Shown: in pieces, positions 15,510 through 23,875 of the stretch
Layout: the number at the start of each line of letters is the position of its first letter
How positions within the stretch are numbered: the first letter of the stretch is position 1
NCBI GenBank assembly: GCA_944326915.1
Contig: CALVFT010000002.1
Span: 124,001-188,000 of the forward strand
Length of the DNA stretch: 64,000 bases
From: Candidatus Gastranaerophilales bacterium
GTDB lineage: Bacteria; Cyanobacteriota; Vampirovibrionia; Gastranaerophilales; Gastranaerophilaceae
Reading direction: 5' to 3'
Translations under genes and position numbers: made by a program
The notes under the pieces: model-generated
Told to the model about the DNA's origin: nothing
The model's database searches: none
The model's input: the letters and a program-made list of their open reading frames with translations, nothing else

Positions 15510-17102
15510 CTATCCTTTAACCTTTTTATTATCTAATTCTACAACATCAGTTAATAAAAATGAAAATTCACTTCCTTTATTAACTTTGCTTTCAACCCAA
15601 ATTTTCCCATTATGCGCTTCAATAATCTGTCTCGATAAATATAAACCTAGTCCTGTACCAGTTGATCTTTTTCTACTTGTACCTTGAGAAAAACGTGTAA
15701 ATAGATTTGGAATATCTTCCTCTGGAATACCATTACCATTATCTGCAACAGAAAAGATCAAATCCCCACTTTGAGATTTTGTAAATACAGTAATTTCTCC
15801 ACCCTTGTTAGTATAATTTACTGCATTACCGCAAAGATTTGTAATAACCCTTTTTAATTCTGCTCTGTCCGCTTTAATTTCGGTATTTTCAGGCATATCA
15901 AAAACTAAATTTATCTTTAAATCTTTATTATTAATTAGAGATTTTAATTCTTCAACACATTGATTAACCAAATCTTTAATATTAAATACAGTTTTACAAA
16001 GCGTTAACTTTCCACTTTCAAAACGGTACACCTCTAATAGAGCATTCACTAGACCAAGCAAATCTTCATTACTTTGAAGCATAGTCGATAATAGAACTTT
16101 TTGTTTTTCATCCAATTCGCCTATTGCACCTTCTAAGAAGAATTTCAAGGTCTGAATAGCCGCAAGTAACGGAGTCCTCATATCGTGAGTCAATGTAGCT
16201 ATAAAATCATCTCTTAATCGCTCTGTTTCTTTTTGAACGCTTACATCTCTTATGACTCCAACAAACTTTTTAGGGAGTTTTTCATCTAAACTTGAAATAA
16301 CAGCAAAACTAATCTCTACCGGAATATGTTTTCCACTAAGGTTATTCACAACATAATAATCTCTCAACAATATCTCAGAGCAATCATTGCCTAGCCCGAA
16401 AATATTCCCATTTTTATTATCTTTTGAAGAATTTTGTTCAGGAGAATTTGAATAAGCTATTTGTTGAAATTTTTTCTTACATAAAGAACTTTCTGATAAC
16501 CCTACCATATTTTCACAAGCAGGATTTACTTGTTCAATATTTCCCTTTGAATCTACAATTATAATTCCATCTGCACAGTAATTGATTATACCACTCAACT
16601 TACTGTTTGCCTGTACTAAATCGGCAGTGCGTTCTGCAACTATTTTTTCTAAATTAGTAGAATAATCTTCAAGTTGCTTTTTTGCAACTTCTAATTCCGC
16701 GATTTTTTCTCTTAAATTTTCTAGTAAATGACTTCTTTCAATACCATTTCTGATATTCATTAAAAGATCATCATTATCCCAAGGCTTTTCAATGTATTTG
16801 TATAAACCTATTTCATTAATAGCTTTTATCGCATTTTCTTTATCTGCATAACCGGTAAGCAATATCATACTTACTTCTGGATAAAGTTTTTTTGCCTCTG
16901 TTAAAAATTCAAGTCCATTCATTTCAGGCATCAAAAAATCAGAAATAATTAGATCCGGAGTATTTGCTTTTAAAAACTCTATAGCATCTTTTGGGGCATT
17001 GAAAAGATGTACATTATTATATCCTTCTACTTTAAAAAGCGTTTTAAAAGCAGAAGTTACCATCTTTTCATCATCAACTACTACAATTTTACCGTTATTC
17101 AT
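15510..17102 (-). CDS. Receiver-PAS-histidine kinase hybrid sensor
   Basis: A cytoplasmic sensor kinase of 530 residues without membrane segments. Domains in order: a receiver with acceptor D55 (LIISDFLMPEMNG) and closing KPW; a coiled coil (about 125-165); a PAS domain (about 165-285, IINYCADGIIIVD); HisKA with phospho-acceptor H306 (FIATLTHDMRTP); and a HATPase with N box NLCGNAVNYT, GNGIPEEDI and TGTGLGLYLS. A receiver at the N-terminus means it is itself controlled by another kinase or by phosphotransfer. It heads a three-gene operon with the LuxR-type regulator and the membrane protein. Confidence 0.93.
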   Translation of the reverse strand: MNNGKIVVVDDEKMVTSAFKTLFKVEGYNNVHLFNAPKDAIEFLKANTPDLIISDFLMPEMNGLEFLTEAKKLYPEVSMILLTGYADKENAIKAINEIGLYKYIEKPWDNDDLLMNIRNGIERSHLLENLREKIAELEVAKKQLEDYSTNLEKIVAERTADLVQANSKLSGIINYCADGIIIVDSKGNIEQVNPACENMVGLSESSLCKKKFQQIAYSNSPEQNSSKDNKNGNIFGLGNDCSEILLRDYYVVNNLSGKHIPVEISFAVISSLDEKLPKKFVGVIRDVSVQKETERLRDDFIATLTHDMRTPLLAAIQTLKFFLEGAIGELDEKQKVLLSTMLQSNEDLLGLVNALLEVYRFESGKLTLCKTVFNIKDLVNQCVEELKSLINNKDLKINLVFDMPENTEIKADRAELKRVITNLCGNAVNYTNKGGEITVFTKSQSGDLIFSVADNGNGIPEEDIPNLFTRFSQGTSRKRSTGTGLGLYLSRQIIEAHNGKIWVESKVNKGSEFSFLLTDVVELDNKKVKG

Positions 17103-17154
17103 ACTATAATCATAAGCTATTTTTATAATTCAGACAAATTGTTTACAAATTCGC

Positions 17155-17187
17155 AATAAAAAAGAGGATAATGTGATACCCTCTTTT
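17155..17187 (-). terminator. Terminator after the ferritin gene
   Basis: Read on the minus strand, GAGGGTA and TATCCTC pair with one wobble and are followed by a run of six T, downstream of the ferritin stop at 17196. Confidence 0.75.
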
Positions 17188-17195
17188 TTACTAAT

Positions 17196-17708
17196 TTATT
17201 TATTATAAGAATGAGACTTATATTCTCGTTGCATTAATTCTTTGTCGAATAAATACAACGCCGCTTTATTATCTTCAAACATTTTAAGTTTTGAAATAAC
17301 GTCCATTACATTTGATTCTTCTTCTACTTGTTCTGCAATATACCAGTTTATGAAATTTCGTGTAGCTAAATCACATTCTTCTTCAGACATTGATGCAACA
17401 CATTCAATACTTTCTGTAACTGATTTTTCATGTTCGTATATTTTATTAAATACCTGTAAAGGATTTTCAAAGTTTTTTTCTGGAACATTAATCTGCTGCA
17501 AATCAACAGTACCATTTCTATCGATAATATAATCGAATATGATCATTCCATGCTCTACTTCTTCTCGAGCTTGAACTTTGGTCCAATGTGCAAAACCATA
17601 CAGACCACTTTGGTCAAAAAAAGCAGACATAGCAAGATATAAATAAGCTGAATAAAATTCTTTGTTAATTTGAGCATTTAGTACACTCTCGACTTTCTTA
17701 TTAATCAC
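17196..17708 (-). CDS. ftnA: Non-haem ferritin
   Basis: A four-helix iron-storage protein of 171 codons including stop. Seen: NKEFYSAYLYLAMSAFFD with the first ferroxidase Glu, REEVEHGMIIFDYI with Glu and His, and later SIECV and NWYIAEQVEEES with the remaining ferroxidase Glu/Gln. I place the start at the GTG at 17708: GGGAGG stands six bases upstream and the family start is (M)INKKVESVLNAQINKEFYSA. An upstream ATG would add seven residues encoding the Shine-Dalgarno itself. It overlaps the desulfoferrodoxin stop by 8 bases, so the two oxygen-defence genes are translated together. Confidence 0.95.
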   Translation of the reverse strand: MINKKVESVLNAQINKEFYSAYLYLAMSAFFDQSGLYGFAHWTKVQAREEVEHGMIIFDYIIDRNGTVDLQQINVPEKNFENPLQVFNKIYEHEKSVTESIECVASMSEEECDLATRNFINWYIAEQVEEESNVMDVISKLKMFEDNKAALYLFDKELMQREYKSHSYNK

Positions 17709-18093
17709 TTTCGCCCTCCCATAGACCATGTAAATTACAAAATTCTCTAGCTAGAACCTTTCCAAATTTTTCTTCCAAAATCATTTCAGGTTTGTCCCCT
17801 GGAGACAAATAGTGTAAATGGGCATCCTTTTTGTCTTCAGAAATTGTCTCAATAAACATAATATAATGCCCTTCATCCATAGGATGAAGCTCTTTACCAA
17901 CTCTTACTATAGATTTATTATCATCATTTTTTACAAATACAGGTAAATGTTTTTCCATTGACATTTCTTCTTTATTTTTACCTTCAATATGATGCATCGG
18001 TTCGCCACAACATACCAATTCACCACCACCTGGTATAATAACTTCAACTAAATTTCCACAAATTTCACATCTGTATAAATCTAATTTTTCCAT
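17701..18093 (-). CDS. dfx: Desulfoferrodoxin / superoxide reductase (2Fe type)
   Basis: Reduces superoxide to peroxide without releasing oxygen, the typical defence of anaerobes. The 130 residues contain an N-terminal desulforedoxin domain with YRCEICGNLVEV and LVCCGEP (the CxxC and CC rubredoxin-like iron ligands). The superoxide reductase domain has MEKHLPVF, HPMDEGHYIMFIE and the Cys/His pair in REFCNLHGLWEG that ligates the active iron. GGAG precedes the ATG. It forms an operon with ferritin, which would store iron released in oxidative stress. Confidence 0.96.
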   Translation of the reverse strand: MEKLDLYRCEICGNLVEVIIPGGGELVCCGEPMHHIEGKNKEEMSMEKHLPVFVKNDDNKSIVRVGKELHPMDEGHYIMFIETISEDKKDAHLHYLSPGDKPEMILEEKFGKVLAREFCNLHGLWEGESD

Positions 18094-18185
18094 AGAAATA
18101 TTTCTCCTTTCATTTAAAGAGTAATATCAATTAAGTTAAAATATATTGCCTTATCTAGCTATTTAAAAGTATGATAAAAAACGTC

Positions 18186-18213
18186 TAGACTAAAAAAAGT
18201 TTTGTGTTAGAAT
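18186..18213 (+). promoter_or_regulatory. Likely promoter of the SRP RNA gene
   Basis: TAGACT (18186-18191) and TAGAAT (18208-18213) lie 16 bp apart. Transcription would start about 18220-18222, matching the first base of the SRP RNA terminal stem. Confidence 0.6.
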
Positions 18214-18221
18214 AAATTTAA

Positions 18222-18476
18222 GCCGTGCTCCACGGGGAATTGCAATCCCTCGACCCGAAGTTTATGCGGGGTGCAGAGCCTGTTGTGAGGGTTTGGCGGA
18301 TTTGATTGATAAATATATTGTTGTTGACGTTTAAGGATATGGTGGCGTAAGCTGTCGAACCGTGTCAGGATGGAAACATAGCAGCACTAAGACAATACTT
18401 ACGGGTATCATATTTTTGAAAAGAGATAATATATTTAAAGACTAAGTCCAAAAAATTCGATAAACAGTGGCACGGC
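18222..18476 (+). ncRNA. ffs: Signal recognition particle RNA, long bacterial form
   Basis: The 5' GCCGTGC (18222-18228) pairs with GCACGGC (18470-18476), closing an RNA of about 255 nt that ends in a T-run. An Alu-type domain is suggested by GTGCAGAGCCTGTTGTGAGG (18271-18290 region). Downstream are GTTGACGTTT and the Ffh-binding domain with CAGG...AGCAGC around ATG-GAAA-CAT (about 18369-18390), whose loop is the GNRA tetraloop GAAA. This is the long bacterial SRP RNA, not the roughly 100-nt 4.5S form. It fills the otherwise gene-free stretch 18094-18506. Confidence 0.93.
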
Positions 18477-18506
18477 TTTTTTTATTTATAATTCAATTAA
18501 TTACTT

Positions 18507-19460
18507 TTACTTTAATTCTACATCTTTAATATATCTAGGTCTTGATTTTACTTCTCTAAATACTTGTCCTACATATTCTCCAATAATTCCAAGACAAAAT
18601 AGCTGAATTCCTCCGAAGACGCACAACAAAATTATTGTTGTTGCCCAACCGTTAGGAGAGTTATGCCAAAATATTTTTTCGATAACAGTTTCAACACCTA
18701 CTAAAAAGCCAAATAGCGCCATAAAAAAGCCTAAAACAGTTACAAACCTTAGAGGAACGACACTATAAGAAGTTATACCATTAAGAGCAAGCCCCATTAA
18801 GGAAACAAAGTTAAATTTAGAAACTCCTGCCATCCTTGGCTTAACATCAAATTTCACATAAGCTGTTTTTAAGCCAACTTCGTTGAAAAAACCTCTTAAA
18901 AAAAGATATTTTTCTGTATAAAGTTCCAATATATCAAGAGCTTTTTTGCTTACTAAACGATAATCAGAATGATTTTGAGGAATTTTTGCTCCCAAAATAT
19001 TCATCGTTTTGTAAAAACAAAGAGCTGTAAATTTTTTAAAGAAAGAATCAGTCTTTCTATCATTACGAATTCCTGAAACTATATCTGCACCATTATTAAA
19101 TTCTTGGATAAACTTTTCTATAGCCCATTCATCTTGTTGCAAATCCGCATCAATAGATACTGCACAATCACAACCGATACTACGAACGCCTTCCAGACCT
19201 GCAAGTAGAGCTTTTTGGTTCCCAAAATTACGAACAAATTTCAACGCTTTAACTTTAGCATTGTTTTTATGTAAGTCTTCTATAATTTCCCATGTAGAAT
19301 CTTTAGAGCCATCATCAACTAAATAAAGATAGCTGTTTTCAGAAATCATATTTTTACTAATTAAATCGTTAATTACAAGAAATAACTTTTCAACAGTCTT
19401 TCTTATACATAATTCCTCGTTATAACAAGGAATAACTACTGCTAAAGTTGGTTTATCCAT
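18507..19460 (-). CDS. Family 2 glycosyltransferase with C-terminal membrane helices (GtrB/DPM1 type)
   Basis: Probably transfers a sugar from a nucleotide sugar to a polyprenyl-phosphate carrier at the inner membrane. Seen in 317 residues: LAVVIPCYNEE, VDDGSKDSTW, the catalytic SIDADLQQDEW, and two C-terminal membrane segments (VTVLGFFMALFGFLVGV and TTIILLCVFGGIQLFCLGII) ending in GEYVGQVFREVKSRPRYI, all typical of this family. The ATG at 19460 gives the family start MDKPTLAVVIP; a longer form would add 26 unlike residues. It is divergent from the deacetylase gene at 19551. Confidence 0.92.
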   Translation of the reverse strand: MDKPTLAVVIPCYNEELCIRKTVEKLFLVINDLISKNMISENSYLYLVDDGSKDSTWEIIEDLHKNNAKVKALKFVRNFGNQKALLAGLEGVRSIGCDCAVSIDADLQQDEWAIEKFIQEFNNGADIVSGIRNDRKTDSFFKKFTALCFYKTMNILGAKIPQNHSDYRLVSKKALDILELYTEKYLFLRGFFNEVGLKTAYVKFDVKPRMAGVSKFNFVSLMGLALNGITSYSVVPLRFVTVLGFFMALFGFLVGVETVIEKIFWHNSPNGWATTIILLCVFGGIQLFCLGIIGEYVGQVFREVKSRPRYIKDVELK

Positions 19461-19550
19461 AATTTCTCTTCTCACTAATAGTATAAATGTTGCCAAAAGG
19501 CGCAAACTTATATTATAATATCCATAAAAATTAAGCAAGGGAATTTTTCA

Positions 19551-20408
19551 ATGAGTAACAAGAAATTTATATTAAACGCAGATGATTTTGGGATGTCAAA
19601 GGCTCATAATAGAGCAGTCCTAGATGGATACAATAATGGTTTTTTAAGTAGTGCGAGTATTTGTGCAAACGGAAAGGCATTTAATGCAGCTGTTAACGAA
19701 ATTTTGCCAGAGTGCCCTAATTTAGGAATAGGAGTGCATTTAAATATCATTGAAGGACGTTCCCTCACAAAAGCTCCTTTACTTACTAACAAACGAGGCA
19801 AATTTAACAACGGATATCTTGCACTTATTTTAAAATCATACAATCAGGAATTTTTAAAGCAAGTAGAATATGAATTTAGAACTCAAATTGAAACTGTATT
19901 AAATTATACTAAAGTTGATCATATCGATTCTCACGTGCATACACATGCTATTCCAAATTTGTTCAAACTTACAGCTAAGCTTGCAAAAGAATATAATATT
20001 CCATATGTAAGAACTCAATTTGAAGAAATGTATTTTATTCCTAGCGTAAAAAAACACATAAATCTAAACTATCCATTGAATGTAATCAAAATAGCATTAT
20101 TAAACTCTTTTACTATAAGTAATAGAAAAACAGTCAAAGAATTAGGTCTAAAAACAAATGACTACTTGATTGGTGTTGGATATACAGGAATGATGGATGA
20201 TAAAACTATTGAATTTGGTCTTAAAACTCTCGATGATGATTGTCTTGTAGAAGCCTTAATCCATCCTTGTAATTATGCCAAACCTACAAAAAATCAACAC
20301 TTTAGGGAATTTTTAATTACACAAAAGAAAGAATTGGAAGATAAAATTAAAAGATTAGGGTTTGAAATTACAAATTATAAAAAAGAACAATCACTTCAAG
20401 AAGTTTAA
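19551..20408 (+). CDS. ChbG/HpnK (YdjC) family polysaccharide or glycolipid deacetylase
   Basis: A 285-residue metal-dependent deacetylase of the YdjC fold. Seen: ILNADDFGMSKAHNRAV with the catalytic and metal-binding Asp pair, LGIGVHLNIIEG, and the metal site DHIDSHVHTHAIPN. Family members remove N-acetyl groups from chitobiose, or act in hopanoid synthesis (HpnK). The divergent GT2 glycosyltransferase suggests a role on a lipid-linked or surface glycan. Its stop overlaps the start of the next gene by one base (TAATG). Confidence 0.88.
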   Translation: MSNKKFILNADDFGMSKAHNRAVLDGYNNGFLSSASICANGKAFNAAVNEILPECPNLGIGVHLNIIEGRSLTKAPLLTNKRGKFNNGYLALILKSYNQEFLKQVEYEFRTQIETVLNYTKVDHIDSHVHTHAIPNLFKLTAKLAKEYNIPYVRTQFEEMYFIPSVKKHINLNYPLNVIKIALLNSFTISNRKTVKELGLKTNDYLIGVGYTGMMDDKTIEFGLKTLDDDCLVEALIHPCNYAKPTKNQHFREFLITQKKELEDKIKRLGFEITNYKKEQSLQEV

Positions 20409-22189
20409 TGAAAAAGACTTTAGCGATATTTTTAATATTATTATTTTATACTTCATTCTTATTTGTTGAAAACAATAGAACATCAGAAAAAAGAGTGATA
20501 AGGGTTATTACACCTACAGTTTTTGAAATAGATTTAAATAATAATGGTTCGTATGATACTGGAGAGAAATTTTGTATTTCTAACATTAAGTCGTTTTCAA
20601 CTAATTTAAATCCTGACAGCTTATATTTAGAAAAGATTTTAAAATTATCCAAAAAAGATAGCATAACTATTGGTTATTTTGCAGATGAATATGCCAAAAG
20701 TACTCTTTTAAATAAAAAAGTTAAACTAAAAAATATAAGTAAGAATGATTATGACTGCCAAAATGCTGAAATCATTATCAATGGAATAAGCTATCAAGAT
20801 TTACTGAAAAATTCTGGATTTGCCATAGTTAATGAAAAACCTGTAAATCGATCTAAATTTGAAAAAATATTAAATAAAGCAAAACATACCGAACTTGTTA
20901 TTTTAAATAATTCAAGTAATAAATATCATAAGCTAGATTGCAAATATGGTAAAATGGCAAATAATTCCGTTATTTTACCTAAAAAAGATTTGTCAAAAGA
21001 AGCACGGCCATGTAAGTTTTGTCATATACAAAATAAATCCAACAGAAAAAAATTAAGTGCAAAAGAAGTTATCTACCCTGAATCTATTACAGATGGGCAT
21101 ATCAAACTTTATATTACAGACTTTACTAGGAATTTAAAACCAAACAACAGTTGTAATTCAAATGTATGCAAAGAAATTCTAAACAAAATTAATTCCTCAA
21201 ATAAAAGCATTGATATAGCAGCATATGGCTGGAACGACAACCCTACACTTGAAAAAGCTATATATAATGCTAAAGCTAGAGGAGTAAAATTCCGTCTTGT
21301 ATATGACAGAACTCCTCAAATAATTTCCTATTATAAAGGGACAGAAAATCTTGTAAAACTAGCTGATGAGTCCCTAAGTGATATTTCCGATCTAAATTCA
21401 GAAACTGCAAAACTTATGCATAACAAATTTATAATCATTGATAAAAAACTCGTAATTACAGGTTCGATGAATTTTTCTAACACAGGACTTTCCGGGTTTA
21501 ATTCAAATTCAATAATTTTTATAAATTCAGAAACTATTGCAAATAAATATCGTGAAGAATTTGAACAAATGCTTTCTGGGAAATTCCACAATAATAAAAA
21601 TAAATTTAGTACTGAAACGTATTATCTTGATAATTCTAAAATTAAAATATTCTTTTCTCCACAAGATAAAATAATTACTACCCATATAATTCCAATGATA
21701 AATAATTCAAGAAAAGAAATTCTAATTCCGGCTTTTCTTGTAACACATACTGAGGTTGTAGATTCCTTAATATCTGCCCATAAAAGAGGAGTTTTAATAA
21801 AAATAATTATTGATGCTACAGGCTATCATAACAATATCAAAAAAATACAAAAACTTAGAAATTCAGGGATTTTAGTTAAAGTAGAGAATTATGCGGGAAA
21901 AATGCACGCAAAAACTATGCTCATTGATGAAAAATATCTAATTACAGGATCAATGAATTTTTCACAATCAGGAGAAATAAAAAATGATGAAAATTGTTTA
22001 ATTATTGAAAATCCCAAACTAGTAAAATTTTATAAAGGCTACTTTAATTATGTATGGGAAAAAATACCTGATAGATATCTAAAACATGGAATAAGAGCCG
22101 AAAGTAAATTTTCAATAGGTTCTTGCTCTGATGGAATAGATAACAATTTTGACGGAAAAATTGATAAAGATGATGCAGGCTGTCAATAA
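20408..22189 (+). CDS. Secreted phospholipase-D-like protein with two HKD motifs
   Basis: A 593-residue exported protein with an N-terminal hydrophobic anchor (LAIFLILLFYTSFLFV). The next region (about 30-200) resembles a staphylococcal-nuclease/Ada-like module with a Cys pair (DCKYGKMA and CKFCH). Two PLD domains follow with complete motifs HNKFIIIDKKLVITGSMN and HAKTMLIDEKYLITGSMN, so a full two-HKD active site is present. The C-terminus has SCSDGIDNNFDGKIDKDDAG, the acidic calcium-binding-like motif seen in large secreted proteins. The substrate could be phospholipid or DNA. It is translationally coupled to the deacetylase gene. Confidence 0.88.
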   Translation: MKKTLAIFLILLFYTSFLFVENNRTSEKRVIRVITPTVFEIDLNNNGSYDTGEKFCISNIKSFSTNLNPDSLYLEKILKLSKKDSITIGYFADEYAKSTLLNKKVKLKNISKNDYDCQNAEIIINGISYQDLLKNSGFAIVNEKPVNRSKFEKILNKAKHTELVILNNSSNKYHKLDCKYGKMANNSVILPKKDLSKEARPCKFCHIQNKSNRKKLSAKEVIYPESITDGHIKLYITDFTRNLKPNNSCNSNVCKEILNKINSSNKSIDIAAYGWNDNPTLEKAIYNAKARGVKFRLVYDRTPQIISYYKGTENLVKLADESLSDISDLNSETAKLMHNKFIIIDKKLVITGSMNFSNTGLSGFNSNSIIFINSETIANKYREEFEQMLSGKFHNNKNKFSTETYYLDNSKIKIFFSPQDKIITTHIIPMINNSRKEILIPAFLVTHTEVVDSLISAHKRGVLIKIIIDATGYHNNIKKIQKLRNSGILVKVENYAGKMHAKTMLIDEKYLITGSMNFSQSGEIKNDENCLIIENPKLVKFYKGYFNYVWEKIPDRYLKHGIRAESKFSIGSCSDGIDNNFDGKIDKDDAGCQ

Positions 22190-22195
22190 ACAGAG

Positions 22196-22993
22196 TTATA
22201 TTGGTATAGCTACCAAACGTTTATAAAAAATATTTTCTAAGTAAACTTCAGGCATATTATCCCAATATCTATATATTGTAATTCCTCTATCAGTTAGTTC
22301 ATTTACCAAAGAATCTGCATCATTATTACATTGTGCTAAATAAGGGTAACAAAAAGGAACATCTTCATTGTCCAAATTAATTTTTAAAAGATTCGTATCA
22401 CTATAAATTTTGTGTAATTTTTCAAAATTCTTTCTTCTTTTTATTTTTTCTCTATTTAAATCAATAGATTCAAATAAATTATATGTAGTATCAGACATAA
22501 TTTTCATTTCAAGATTATCAATTCTTTGCTCATTTTTACACACTTCAGAATAATCTAAATTTTTAGGTATATAAAAATAATCATCAATATCAATATTTAA
22601 GAAAGTATTTTTTGTAATATAAAGAAATCCTCCATCCCGAATCTGTGAAAAAAATTTCCTCAATGAGTTAAATGATGCAATCCCTGTATGTTTTGAATAA
22701 AAAGAATGAGAATTATCAACTATTAAATTTGGATAATCTTGAGACAAATTTTTTACAATATTTGAGCAGATTCCAAAATAATTCGGATATAAAATATAAG
22801 AATTTTTAGGGAATGTACATACAGGCGAAAAGTCTTTATTTATATGATAAAAATTAATCTTGCAACCCTCACTAAACGCAATATGACGTATGCATGAACA
22901 TAGATAGTATGGGATATAAATTTCTTTTATTTCAAGAGATTTTATCAAATATTTAAAACAATTTCTCGCAGAATTTAACTTAACTACTTCCAT
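22196..22993 (-). CDS. Short DegT/aminotransferase-like protein
   Basis: A 265-residue protein with partial similarity to fold-I PLP enzymes of the DegT/DnrJ kind: an opening LNSARNCFKYLIKSL, IYIPYYLCSCI, the strand NLIVDNSHSFYSKH with an Asp positioned like the PLP-ring Asp, and SLRKFFSQIRDGGFLYI where a Lys or Arg-Lys follows as in the Lys block. It is about 100 residues shorter than usual, mostly at the C-terminus. Either it is a compact variant or it is degenerate. It is convergent with the PLD gene and lies downstream of the VWA gene. Confidence 0.5.
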   Translation of the reverse strand: MEVVKLNSARNCFKYLIKSLEIKEIYIPYYLCSCIRHIAFSEGCKINFYHINKDFSPVCTFPKNSYILYPNYFGICSNIVKNLSQDYPNLIVDNSHSFYSKHTGIASFNSLRKFFSQIRDGGFLYITKNTFLNIDIDDYFYIPKNLDYSEVCKNEQRIDNLEMKIMSDTTYNLFESIDLNREKIKRRKNFEKLHKIYSDTNLLKINLDNEDVPFCYPYLAQCNNDADSLVNELTDRGITIYRYWDNMPEVYLENIFYKRLVAIPI

Positions 22994-23032
22994 AAAAAGA
23001 TTATATAATAGAAAATTTTAGATAAAAATAAG

Positions 23033-23761
23033 TTAAGGATTTGGAATAATTCTAGCTTGAACCTCTTTTTTCATATCCAAACTGCTATTCAAACTTTTTG
23101 CTAGTTCTGCAGCAGTATTAGCAGAATAAAACTTTCCACTAGTTACCAATGAAGTGCATTCTAGTTGTTCAAGATCGTCCTCATCTGCAATATTAAAAGC
23201 AATTACATCAATTATGACATCTTTTCTAAATTTAATTAATTCCATTACAAATTTACAAGGACTCTCATCACAATTTTCTCCTCCATCAGTTAACAAAATT
23301 ATATGTTTTTTTCCATTGTATCCCATAAAATCGTACCTAATTGCCTGTTTTAATGAATATGTTATAGGAGTCATTCCTGTAGGTTTTACCTCAGAAAGAC
23401 TACTAATAACACTCTTTGAATTACCTGCAGATATAGGATTAATCAAAGTAGATGCATGACATGCATCGTAAGGAGTAAACCCCATTTTATGTCCATAAAC
23501 TCGTAAACCAATCGATGTATTTGGATTGATGTTAGGTAAAATAGATTTTAAAGTAGATATCATTAAATCAACTTTTCTTGATCCATCAAGATACTCAGAC
23601 ATACTATTAGAAAAATCTAAAATAAATAATATCTTTTCACCAGAATCAAAATTTAGAGAACTTTTTGATAAATTCTCAGGACTATGTACTGAATAACCAT
23701 TTGCAAATGTTATCGTTGAACTTACTATGAATATCAAAATAAAAAATAATATATTTTTCAT
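23033..23761 (-). CDS. Exported von Willebrand factor A domain protein
   Basis: A 242-residue protein with a signal peptide (MKNILFFILIFIVSSTITFA). One VWA domain has the metal-ion-dependent adhesion site: DFSNS (DxSxS), the Thr in KPTGMTPITYSL and the Asp in LLTDGGENCD. It is probably periplasmic or surface-bound and binds a protein partner through a divalent metal. It has no C-terminal anchor. The upstream region is divergent with the PLP lyase gene. Confidence 0.88.
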   Translation of the reverse strand: MKNILFFILIFIVSSTITFANGYSVHSPENLSKSSLNFDSGEKILFILDFSNSMSEYLDGSRKVDLMISTLKSILPNINPNTSIGLRVYGHKMGFTPYDACHASTLINPISAGNSKSVISSLSEVKPTGMTPITYSLKQAIRYDFMGYNGKKHIILLTDGGENCDESPCKFVMELIKFRKDVIIDVIAFNIADEDDLEQLECTSLVTSGKFYSANTAAELAKSLNSSLDMKKEVQARIIPNP

Positions 23762-23875
23762 ACTCTATATTATAAATTTATTTCTAATATCGAATATTAG
23801 CCAATTATCCCTTAGATTGACGATTAAATTTTCTTGCAATATTATAATTATGAAATTAATTACTAGGGGAAAGGT

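Noticed and set aside
17242-17532. 96-codon + strand frame over ferritin
   Set aside because: Antisense to ferritin; no domain and no ribosome binding site.
22196-22993. Frameshift or truncation as the cause of the short DegT-like protein
   Set aside because: I found no in-frame or neighbouring-frame continuation of the family C-terminus after the stop; the PLD gene ends within six bases.
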